This document shows positions 1 to 5,119 of a stretch of DNA of 5,119 nucleotides, piece by piece. Source of the stretch: Bordetella parapertussis (lineage in GTDB: Bacteria; Pseudomonadota; Gammaproteobacteria; Burkholderiales; Burkholderiaceae); contig CAMDLJ010000208.1 of NCBI GenBank assembly GCA_945901665.1, positions 1 to 5,119 on the forward strand, read 5' to 3'. A model generated the notes under the pieces. It was not told the origin of the DNA and ran no database searches. It worked only from the letters and a program-made list of their open reading frames with translations. The position numbers were made by a program, and so were the translations under genes. Every line of letters starts with the position of its first letter. Within the stretch, counting starts at the first letter, position 1.

Positions 1-483
1 TTGTTGCTCGACGCGATGAAAAAAATTGATTACCCCGCGCCACAAATGTTCCACTATTTGCCCTCTCCTGGGCCCATGCTCAAGTCGCCTGACGCCAAAA
101 ATGCTTTGGCTGTGACCATCTTCGAGCAACACGCCCCGATGATGAGCAACTTTGGCGCCACAGAGTTTGCCAAGACCTTTAACGAGCGCGCTGCCAAAGC
201 CGGTTTGCCGGACACCCAGGTCGATACCCAGGCGGCTGCTTCTTTTGCTGCATGGCAAGTGTTGGAAGCCGCGGTCAATGGGACCAAGAGCTTTGACGAC
301 AAAGTCTTGGCCGCATGGCTCAAAAAGAACACCGTCAACACCATCCAAGGTCCGATGCGCTTTGATGGCCCCTCCAACTACGGTGATGACCTTTCCAAGA
401 TCAAGCAAGTTCAAAACGGTGAGTGGGTTGTGATTTGGCCCCGCGCATCGGCCAAACCTGGCGTCAAGCATTTGCTGCCTTGA
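1..483 (+). CDS. ABC transporter substrate-binding protein, LivK-like type 1 periplasmic fold, C-terminal part (5' end outside window)
   Basis: About 160 codons of the C-terminal lobe of a branched-chain-amino-acid-type periplasmic binding protein (Peripla_BP_6 family), which would capture the ligand in the periplasm and deliver it to the LivH/LivM permeases encoded next. Family hallmarks visible here are a helix rich in Ala with a QVLEAAVNGTKSFD segment (about residues 86-100), then AAWLKKN, then a QGPMRFDG strand (about 116-123), and a closing tract NGEWVVIWP before the stop. Full-length members are around 400 residues, so most of the protein, including its signal peptide, lies upstream; the TTG at position 1 is most likely an internal Leu codon and not the start. 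It ends with TGA at 481-483, 14 bp before livH, supporting one operon. The ligand cannot be read from this fragment; the nearby dioxygenase suggests an aromatic or related acid, which is inference. Confidence 0.85.
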   Translation: MLLDAMKKIDYPAPQMFHYLPSPGPMLKSPDAKNALAVTIFEQHAPMMSNFGATEFAKTFNERAAKAGLPDTQVDTQAAASFAAWQVLEAAVNGTKSFDDKVLAAWLKKNTVNTIQGPMRFDGPSNYGDDLSKIKQVQNGEWVVIWPRASAKPGVKHLLP

Positions 484-497
484 TACCTTTGACTTGA

Positions 498-1355
498 ATG
501 CAGTTTCCCAGCCTTGAGTTGCTCGGACAGTCTTTGCTGTCCGGGCTTTTTATCGGTGGCCTCTATGGCTTGCTTGGACTGGGTCTGAGCTTGTCTTGGG
601 GCATGTTGCGCCAAATCAATTTGGCCCACTTTGCCCTGTCTTTTTTGGGCGCTTACCTGACCTACCAACTGTCCAGCAGTTTTGGGGTAGACCCACTGAT
701 CACCTTGGTCATCGTGGCGCCAGGCTTTTTTGTCTTCGGCATGGCCATGCACTGGGTGTTTGCCCGCTTCAAGGTCACGCCGTTCAACTCTTTGTTGGTC
801 ACCTTTGGTTTGACGGTCATCATCGAGAGTTTCATCCAGTGGGTGTGGACGGCCGATTACCGCAAACTGGAGTCGCATTACGCCGATATCAAGTTCAAGG
901 TTGGTGCGATGTACATCCCCTTGCCCGAATTGCTCACCTTGCTGATTTCCGTTGGCTTGGCGCTCGTCACCTGGGCGGTGTTGCGCTACACCCCCATTGG
1001 CAAGGCCATGCGGGCCATGGCCGAAAACCCCAAGATGGCCGCCGCCTTTGGCGTCAATGAGCCCATGTTGGCTTTGTTGCTGTCGGGCGCGGCCTCGGCA
1101 TTTGCTGGGGTGGCGGGGGCTTGTTTGGCGCTCAGTTTCACTTTGGCCCCGTCGCAAATTTATGCTTGGATTGGCGTGGTGTTTTCAGCGGTGATGATTG
1201 GTGGCTTGGGCAATCCGATTGGCCCATTGGTGGCGGGCATTGTCATTGGCATGTCGGAGGCCGCCACCATGGCGGTGACCGCACCCGCTTGGGCCCCTTT
1301 GGTCTCTTTCACTTTGCTGATTGCGGTGCTGATCTTGCGCCCTGGAAAGATTTGA
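498..1355 (+). CDS. livH: LivH-type ABC transporter inner-membrane permease
   Basis: A 285-residue integral membrane permease of the BPD_transp_2 (LivH) family, one half of the inner-membrane channel of a HAAT importer. It shows the diagnostic N-terminal block GLYGLLGLGLSLSWG followed by RQINLAHF and LGAY (about residues 21-53), the LLVTFGLTVIIES helix (about 99-111), and the cytoplasmic coupling loop PIGKAMRAMAENPKMAAAFG (166-185) that docks on the ATPases. About eight hydrophobic segments are visible; length fits the usual 285-310. The ATG at 498 is chosen because an in-frame TGA lies immediately before it (495-497). No convincing Shine-Dalgarno precedes it, so translation is probably coupled to the upstream binding-protein gene. 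The substrate is not determined by this subunit; 'liv' denotes family, not proven leucine/isoleucine/valine transport. Confidence 0.93.
   Translation: MQFPSLELLGQSLLSGLFIGGLYGLLGLGLSLSWGMLRQINLAHFALSFLGAYLTYQLSSSFGVDPLITLVIVAPGFFVFGMAMHWVFARFKVTPFNSLLVTFGLTVIIESFIQWVWTADYRKLESHYADIKFKVGAMYIPLPELLTLLISVGLALVTWAVLRYTPIGKAMRAMAENPKMAAAFGVNEPMLALLLSGAASAFAGVAGACLALSFTLAPSQIYAWIGVVFSAVMIGGLGNPIGPLVAGIVIGMSEAATMAVTAPAWAPLVSFTLLIAVLILRPGKI
1344..1349 (+). promoter_or_regulatory. Ribosome binding site for the livM-livG fusion (supports GTG start)
   Basis: GGAAAG lies inside the last codons of livH, seven bases before the GTG at 1357. It supports GTG as initiator: the overlapping ATG at 1355-1357 is followed directly by a stop codon, and the next alternative in frame is TTG at 1372, which has worse spacing. 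Confidence 0.5.
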
Positions 1356-1356
1356 T

Positions 1357-3087
1357 GTGAACAAGCGGGTATTGACCATTTTTGTGGTGGTGGGTGCGGC
1401 CCTGGCGGTCTTGCCCCTGCTCAAGCTGCCGGCGTTTTACGAATCCTTTTTGTACCTGGTGTTCCATTGGGTGGTGTTGGCCACATCGTGGAACATTTTG
1501 TCTGGGTACTCAGGCTATTTTTCATTTGGCCATGGGGCATTCTTTGGCCTGGGCATGTACACCACGGCCGTATTGGCCGGTAAGTTCAATTGGCCATTTC
1601 TCTACACCTTGCCCATGGCCGCGCTGGTGCCGGCCTTGTTCGGTGTGGGTTTGGGCGCGGTGGTGTTTCGCTTGCGGCGCTTGCGCGGTGAGTTGTTTGG
1701 CTTGCTCACCCTGGCCGTGACTTTTGTGATTGCCACCATCATTCTCAACACGCCCATTGATGGGGGCCCTGGTGTTTATTTGTCGGCCGTGCCCATCCCC
1801 GCGATTGGGCCTTCACCGTCGGCCACTTTTTATCTTTTGGCTTTGGCCATGATGATGTTGGTCTTGTGGGTGGCCTACTACATTTACAACGCCCGTTTGG
1901 GTTCGGGCTTGTTCGCCATTCATGATGACGAGGATGTTGCCGAAGTCCAAGGTGTGCCGACCTACCGTTTTAAGCTCCAGGCTTTGGCCATTTCTTCTGC
2001 GTTTGCCGGTGTCGCTGGTGGCGTTCATGCTTTGTTTGTGTCCTACGTCACCGCCGGTGAAGTGTTCAATATTGTGGTGCCTTTGTATGTGGTGCTGATG
2101 AGTGTCTTGGGCGGTTCGCGGCATTGGCTGGGGCCAGCCGTTGGTGCCACGGCCATCACGGCTTTGTCGTATGCATTCACGGCAGGCGATTCTGCGGTGG
2201 TGGGGCGGGCAGCCATTGGTCTGATTTTGATCGTGGTGATCTTGTTCATGCCCGATGGCATCTTGGGCCAATTGATCAAGCGTTTTAAGAGCCGGCGTGC
2301 ATTGCCGCCTTTGCCCACCCCTGTTGCGCCTGCGGTCATCTCCGCCCGAGGTACTTCGGGCGAAGTGTTGTTGACCATTGAGCATGTTTCCAAGTCCTTT
2401 AGTGGCGTCAGGGCCTTGCAAGACGTCAGCATGGAAGCCCGGCGCGGCGAAATTTTGGGCTTGGTGGGTCCCAATGGTTCCGGCAAATCCACCATGGTCA
2501 ACGTCATCAGTGGCTTGTACAAACCTGAAACTGGGCGCATTCTTTTCCAAGGTGAAGACCTGGTGCCTTTGCCCTCATACCGTGCGGCCCATGCAGGCAT
2601 CGCACGCACCTACCAAATCCCGCGGCCCTTTGCCAGTTTGTCCGTGTTGGAAAACACCACCTTGGCCGGCATGTTTGGCGGTATCCAGTTGTCCCGTGCT
2701 GATGCGGCCGCCCAGGCCATGTACTGGTTGGAATTTGTGGGTCTGGCCGATCGCGCACGGGCCTTGCCCACTGAACTCAATTTGCACCAGCGCAAATTTT
2801 TGGAGTTGTCGCGTGCGCTGGCCTCGGCCCCTCGATTGGTTCTGCTTGACGAGGTGCTGGCCGGATTGACCCCTTCGGAGATCAATAACGCGGTGACCTT
2901 GGTGCGCGAGATTCGCCAGCGCGGTTCGACAATTATTTTCATTGAACACAATATGCGTGCCGTGCTCGAGTTATGTGATCGTTTGATTGTGCTCAACCAT
3001 GGCCAGGTCATTGCCAGCGGCATGCCGCGCGAGGTGATGAACGACCCGGCTGTGGTCAGCGCCTATTTGGGGACGCCCCATGGCTGA
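1357..3087 (+). CDS. livM-livG: Fused LivM permease / LivG ATP-binding protein of Liv-type ABC importer
   Basis: A 576-residue fusion of the second channel subunit and an ATPase of a HAAT importer. Residues about 1-305 are LivM-like: an N-terminal hydrophobic helix, the SGYSGYFSFGHGAFFGLGMY block (about 49-68), a cytoplasmic coupling loop around 178-199 (RLGSGLFAIHDDEDVAEVQG), and an ending PDGILGQLIKRF typical of LivM C-termini. A Pro/Arg-rich linker of roughly 30 residues (about 309-337) leads into a LivG-like ABC domain: A-loop Phe348, Walker A GPNGSGKST (371-379), Q-loop Gln420, Walker B LVLLDE with Asp498 and catalytic Glu499, AGLTPSE D-loop, and switch His531. The ABC signature region reads LNLHQRK (474-480) and lacks the usual SGGQ. 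No stop or frameshift separates the halves. It starts one base after livH ends and overlaps livF by 8 bp. Such fusions occur in Burkholderiales; substrate unknown. Confidence 0.93.
   Translation: MNKRVLTIFVVVGAALAVLPLLKLPAFYESFLYLVFHWVVLATSWNILSGYSGYFSFGHGAFFGLGMYTTAVLAGKFNWPFLYTLPMAALVPALFGVGLGAVVFRLRRLRGELFGLLTLAVTFVIATIILNTPIDGGPGVYLSAVPIPAIGPSPSATFYLLALAMMMLVLWVAYYIYNARLGSGLFAIHDDEDVAEVQGVPTYRFKLQALAISSAFAGVAGGVHALFVSYVTAGEVFNIVVPLYVVLMSVLGGSRHWLGPAVGATAITALSYAFTAGDSAVVGRAAIGLILIVVILFMPDGILGQLIKRFKSRRALPPLPTPVAPAVISARGTSGEVLLTIEHVSKSFSGVRALQDVSMEARRGEILGLVGPNGSGKSTMVNVISGLYKPETGRILFQGEDLVPLPSYRAAHAGIARTYQIPRPFASLSVLENTTLAGMFGGIQLSRADAAAQAMYWLEFVGLADRARALPTELNLHQRKFLELSRALASAPRLVLLDEVLAGLTPSEINNAVTLVREIRQRGSTIIFIEHNMRAVLELCDRLIVLNHGQVIASGMPREVMNDPAVVSAYLGTPHG
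2344..2361. repeat. Inverted repeat at the LivM-LivG linker
   Basis: GCCCGA (2344-2349) is the exact reverse complement of TCGGGC (2356-2361); the intervening GGTACT continues the near-palindrome with one G-T mismatch and one G-C pair. It encodes linker residues 330-335, between the permease and ATPase domains. It may be chance in GC-rich coding DNA. Confidence 0.45.
3068..3080 (+). promoter_or_regulatory. Small hairpin covering the livF ribosome binding site and start
   Basis: TGGGG (3068-3072) pairs perfectly with CCCCA (3076-3080) around a three-base ACG loop. The GGGGA (3069-3073) is the only Shine-Dalgarno-like sequence ahead of the livF ATG, and the 3' arm ends on the A of that ATG. 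The structure would hide the initiation site unless ribosomes finishing livM-livG, whose stop is at 3085-3087, melt it. The pairing is seen; the coupling role is inference. Confidence 0.45.
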
Positions 3088-3808
3088 TAACCAAGCATTG
3101 TTCAGCGCCCACAGTTTGAATGTGTCGTATGGCGACGCACCAGCCTTGTGGGACATCGACTTTCACATCAACGAAGGAGAGTTGGTCTCCATCGTCGGGC
3201 CCAATGGGGCAGGCAAAACCACCTTGATCAACACCGCCATGCGCCTGCTCCCTGTGCGCTCTGGCCGCTTGATGCTGCGCGGCAAAGACGTGACCAAGCT
3301 CAATGCCACTCAAATGTGCAACCTCGACGTGTCCATCGTGCCCGAAGGCCGTTTGTTGTTTGGCGGCATGACGGTGGAAGAAAACCTCGACATGGGTTGC
3401 TACCGCCCCTATGCGCGCCCTTTGCGCGAGCAAACACTGGCCAAGGTGTATGACTTGTTTCCCATCCTCAAAGAACGCCGTTGGCAAGCCGCGGGCACTT
3501 TGTCGGGGGGGCAGCAGCAAATGGTGGCCTTTGGCCGTGCCCTCATGGCCCATCCCAAACTGCTGTTGATCGACGAGCCTTCACTGGGATTGGCGCCGTC
3601 GGTGACGCAACAGGTGTTTGAAGCCATTGGACAAATTCATGACAGTGGTGTGTCTATTTTGTTGATTGAACAAAATGCCGCTTTGGCCTTGGATGTGGCC
3701 CAGCGTGCTTACGTGATTGAAGGCGGCCGCATCGTGGCCACTGGCAACCCCAAAGAACTGATGACCCAACCCCATATTCGCCAAGCCTATTTGGGCGAGG
3801 CGGCTTAA
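3080..3808 (+). CDS. livF: LivF-type ABC transporter ATP-binding protein
   Basis: A 242-residue cytoplasmic ATPase of the LivF (TM0139-like) family, which pairs with the LivG half of the preceding fusion to power import. Motifs are complete: A-loop Tyr17, Walker A GPNGAGKTT (40-48), the LivF-specific VPEGRLLFGGMTVEENL block (87-103), ABC signature LSGGQQQ (141-147), Walker B LLLIDE with Asp165 and Glu166, and the LIEQN switch (195-199), where LivF proteins normally carry Gln instead of His. Glu89 in place of the usual Q-loop Gln is also usual for LivF. Length fits the family (about 235-245). The ATG at 3080 overlaps the end of livM-livG by 8 bp (ATGGCTGA), indicating coupled translation. Because the partner's signature is non-canonical while this one is perfect, the two ATP sites may not be equivalent; that is inference. 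Confidence 0.95.
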   Translation: MADNQALFSAHSLNVSYGDAPALWDIDFHINEGELVSIVGPNGAGKTTLINTAMRLLPVRSGRLMLRGKDVTKLNATQMCNLDVSIVPEGRLLFGGMTVEENLDMGCYRPYARPLREQTLAKVYDLFPILKERRWQAAGTLSGGQQQMVAFGRALMAHPKLLLIDEPSLGLAPSVTQQVFEAIGQIHDSGVSILLIEQNAALALDVAQRAYVIEGGRIVATGNPKELMTQPHIRQAYLGEAA

Positions 3809-3814
3809 CGCACC

Positions 3815-3820
3815 GGAGGA
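3815..3820 (+). promoter_or_regulatory. Strong ribosome binding site for the dioxygenase
   Basis: GGAGGA, seven bases before the ATG at 3828, is the strongest Shine-Dalgarno in the window. It fixes the dioxygenase start and suggests translation independent of, and perhaps stronger than, the transporter genes. Confidence 0.75.
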
Positions 3821-3827
3821 CAAAATC

Positions 3828-4775
3828 ATGCCCTATGTCAAAGTCACCGACCTGGCCTTTGGCCGTTTGCAGTCGCCCAGCTTGGACCAAGCCGAAGAAT
3901 TTCTCACCATCTTTGGTATGCACCGCGCCGAGCGAACCAAAGATGCGCTGTATATGCGCGGCACCGACCCCAATCACCACATCCACGTCACCCACCTCGG
4001 TCCGTCCAAGTTTGTGGGCCTGTGCTTTTTTGTCGACAACGAAGACCAACTCAAGCAATTTGCCAAGGCCCCCGGGGCCAGCGGCATTGAAAACATGGAT
4101 GAGCCAGGTGGCGGCAAGCGTGTGAGCATCAGCGACCCCCATGGCTACCAAATGGAAGTGATGTGTGGCATGCAACAGGTGGCACCCCTGCCCGTGCGCA
4201 AGGCCGTGGTCAATACCGGCGACAACAAATATCGCCGTGCTGGTGAGTTGATGCGCTTGACGCAGGGCCCAGCCCAAGTCAAACGTGCTGCACATGCGGT
4301 GATCATGACCCCCAACGCCAAAGAAAAAATCAAGTGGTACCGCGAAATGTTTGGCCTGATTTGCTCGGACGAGGTGTATGCCGGCGACAAAGAAAACGTG
4401 ATTGCGTCTTTCAACCGTGTCGACCGCGGTGAAACCTTTGTCGATCACCACACCTTTTTGTGCATCGAAGGCCCCAATTCGGGTCTGAACCATTTGTCGT
4501 TTGAAGCGCAAGACATCGACGACATCATGCTGGGCCACCAGCATCTGCGCAAGGCCGATAAATACAAACATGTTTGGGGCATTGGCCGCCATGTGTTGGG
4601 CAGCCAGGTGTACGACTACTGGCAAGACCCGTGGGGCCGTGTCCATGAGCATTGGAGCGACAGCGATGTGCTCAATGTCCATGCGCCGACCAATTACCTG
4701 CCGGCCGAAGAGGGCCTGAATTCTCAGTGGGGCGAGGCCGTGCCCGAGGCCTTCATCACCCACGCTTCGCCCTGA
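3828..4775 (+). CDS. Type I extradiol ring-cleavage dioxygenase (VOC superfamily, two-domain)
   Basis: A 315-residue cytoplasmic protein with two vicinal-oxygen-chelate halves (about 1-115 and 150-285), the architecture and length of BphC/catechol 2,3-dioxygenase-like enzymes, which use Fe(II) and O2 to open a catecholic ring next to the hydroxyls. In the C-terminal half the iron ligands can be assigned as His156 (AAHAVIM), His222 (GLNHLSFE) and Glu274 (GRVHEHWSD); their spacing of 66 and 52 closely matches BphC of strain LB400 (His146, His210, Glu260). Its auxiliary residues are also matched by offset: His207 (for His195), His255 in GRHVLGS (for His241) and Tyr264 (for Tyr250). The N-terminal half lacks the ligand set, as is normal. 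So it is probably active. The aromatic substrate is unknown; the GRHVLGSQVYDYWQDPWG stretch and length vaguely recall trihydroxytoluene-type oxygenases (DntD), from memory and weak. It lies 19 bp after livF, probably in the same operon. Confidence 0.9.
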   Translation: MPYVKVTDLAFGRLQSPSLDQAEEFLTIFGMHRAERTKDALYMRGTDPNHHIHVTHLGPSKFVGLCFFVDNEDQLKQFAKAPGASGIENMDEPGGGKRVSISDPHGYQMEVMCGMQQVAPLPVRKAVVNTGDNKYRRAGELMRLTQGPAQVKRAAHAVIMTPNAKEKIKWYREMFGLICSDEVYAGDKENVIASFNRVDRGETFVDHHTFLCIEGPNSGLNHLSFEAQDIDDIMLGHQHLRKADKYKHVWGIGRHVLGSQVYDYWQDPWGRVHEHWSDSDVLNVHAPTNYLPAEEGLNSQWGEAVPEAFITHASP

Positions 4776-4780
4776 CCCCG

Positions 4781-4798
4781 CTGGGTTTGGTTGCCCAG
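4781..4798 (+). terminator. Weak stem-loop after the dioxygenase, possible terminator or attenuator
   Basis: CTGGG (4781-4785) pairs with CCCAG (4794-4798), with one further T-G pair inside the stem, and is followed by GTTTT (4799-4803). It begins six bases after the dioxygenase stop. The stem is short and the T-run is only four, so it is at best a weak intrinsic terminator; no other terminator is visible in the window. Confidence 0.25.
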
Positions 4799-4802
4799 GT
4801 TT

Positions 4803-4819
4803 TGGCTGACATTCAGCCA
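4803..4819. repeat. Perfect 7-bp inverted repeat in the dioxygenase-SBP gap
   Basis: TGGCTGA (4803-4809) and TCAGCCA (4813-4819) are exact reverse complements separated by CAT. A second, weaker pairing links CTGAC (4806-4810) with GTCAG (4826-4830). No T-run follows, so it is not an intrinsic terminator; it could be an mRNA stem-loop or a binding site. No convincing -35/-10 promoter is visible in the 93-bp gap (4776-4868). Confidence 0.5.
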
Positions 4820-4856
4820 GTCAACGTCAGTGGTTTGCTGGCGCGCAAATGATCAC

Positions 4857-4863
4857 AGGAGAG
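4857..4863 (+). promoter_or_regulatory. Ribosome binding site for the second substrate-binding protein
   Basis: AGGAGAG, five bases before the ATG at 4869, is a good Shine-Dalgarno. It favours this ATG over the adjacent out-of-frame candidates and marks the start of a gene that runs out of the window. Confidence 0.7.
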
Positions 4864-4868
4864 CATTG

Positions 4869-5119
4869 ATGAAACCGATTTTTCAAGCCTTGACCCGCGC
4901 CCCTTTGTGGGGCGCTGTGGCCTTGTTGGTGGCCTGCGCGGCCCCTGCGCCAGTGGTGGCCCCGGCCAACGATCCGGTGACCTTGCGCGTCAACGTGTTT
5001 CGTGGGGGCAGCAACATTCCCATCTACATGGGTTTGGAAAAAGGCTATTTCCAGCGCCGCGGCATCACTTTGGCGATGCAGTTCACGCCCAACTCTGATC
5101 AGCAGCGCGCGGGCTTGGC
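4869..5119 (+). CDS. NMT1/SsuA/THI5-like ABC substrate-binding lipoprotein, N-terminal part (3' end outside window)
   Basis: Eighty-three complete codons are open to the window edge with no stop. The N-terminus is a signal peptide: a positive start (MKPIFQALTR), a hydrophobic core (about residues 11-22) and a lipobox LVAC with Cys23; Ala24 after it would favour outer-membrane rather than inner-membrane retention by the usual +2 rule. An Ala/Pro-rich spacer (24-36) follows, then the mature domain: VTLRVNVFRGG, then IPIYMGLEKGYFQRRGITLAM (about 50-70). The 'xxxGLEKGYFxxxGI' pattern is characteristic of NMT1/SsuA/TauA-type periplasmic binding proteins, which serve transporters for sulfonates, pyrimidine precursors, aromatic acids and others. 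This family is unrelated to the LivK-type protein at the start of the window. Ligand and partner permease are not visible. Processing by signal peptidase I instead of II remains possible. Confidence 0.82.
   Translation, partial: MKPIFQALTRAPLWGAVALLVACAAPAPVVAPANDPVTLRVNVFRGGSNIPIYMGLEKGYFQRRGITLAMQFTPNSDQQRAGL

Noticed and set aside
1..3. TTG at position 1 as a true start codon
   Set aside because: The protein would lack its signal peptide and N-terminal lobe; the frame is open to the window edge, so this is an internal Leu codon.
411..1157. 248-codon open frame on the minus strand
   Set aside because: It is antisense to livH, of low-complexity Gln/Arg/His-rich composition typical of shadow frames, with no family resemblance.
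1813..2550. 245-codon open frame on the minus strand
   Set aside because: It is antisense to the LivM-LivG fusion, rich in His/Gln/Arg, with no motif; a shadow frame.
3671..3676. Gln in place of the switch His in LivF (LIEQN), with Glu in the Q-loop position
   Set aside because: Both substitutions are normal for the LivF family, so they are not evidence of a defective ATPase.
4067..4079. GGCCCC-C-GGGGCC palindrome
   Set aside because: It is inside dioxygenase coding sequence (Ala-Pro-Gly-Ala codons), with no T-run or regulatory context; expected by chance at this GC content.
3654..4763. 369-codon open frame on the minus strand
   Set aside because: It lies antisense to the end of livF and the dioxygenase, both of which have clear motifs and ribosome binding sites. 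Its translation has no recognisable domain; it is a by-product of GC-rich codon bias.
4652..4852. 66-codon plus-strand frame bridging the dioxygenase end and the intergenic gap
   Set aside because: Most of it overlaps the dioxygenase out of frame, there is no ribosome binding site at its start, and its product looks like nothing known.

Overview
The window is a compact, single-strand (+) gene cluster. It resembles a betaproteobacterium of the Comamonadaceae (a freshwater Limnohabitans/Rhodoferax-like organism is my guess). This rests on moderately high GC, a strong preference for TTG as the leucine codon, and the gene style; it is inference, not proof. There are no tRNA or rRNA genes, mobile elements or CRISPR arrays, and almost no intergenic DNA.

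Layout. Positions 1-483 hold the C-terminal part of a type-1 (LivK-like) periplasmic binding protein whose start lies before the window. Then come the membrane and ATPase parts of the same HAAT/Liv-type ABC importer: LivH permease (498-1355), a single-chain LivM permease fused to a LivG ATPase (1357-3087), and LivF ATPase (3080-3808). The gaps are 14 bp, 1 bp and an 8-bp overlap, so this looks like one translationally coupled operon. Nineteen bases after livF, behind a strong ribosome binding site, is a complete two-domain type I extradiol ring-cleavage dioxygenase (3828-4775) with its full 2-His-1-Glu iron site and auxiliary catalytic residues. After a 93-bp gap with two small stem-loops, a second and unrelated substrate-binding protein (NMT1/SsuA/THI5-like, probably a lipoprotein) begins at 4869 and runs off the window.

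How the genes fit together. The Liv-type importer is directly followed by a ring-cleaving enzyme. The simplest reading is an uptake-and-catabolism unit for an aromatic compound or aromatic precursor: the binding protein captures the ligand, LivH/LivM-G/LivF import it, and the dioxygenase opens a catecholic ring derived from it. The second binding protein may supply another transporter downstream. The 'branched-chain amino acid' label that automated annotation would give this transporter is therefore doubtful. I see no wholly new type of system; the points worth a second look are the LivM-LivG fusion, its non-canonical ABC signature, small hairpins at gene junctions, and the transporter-dioxygenase pairing.
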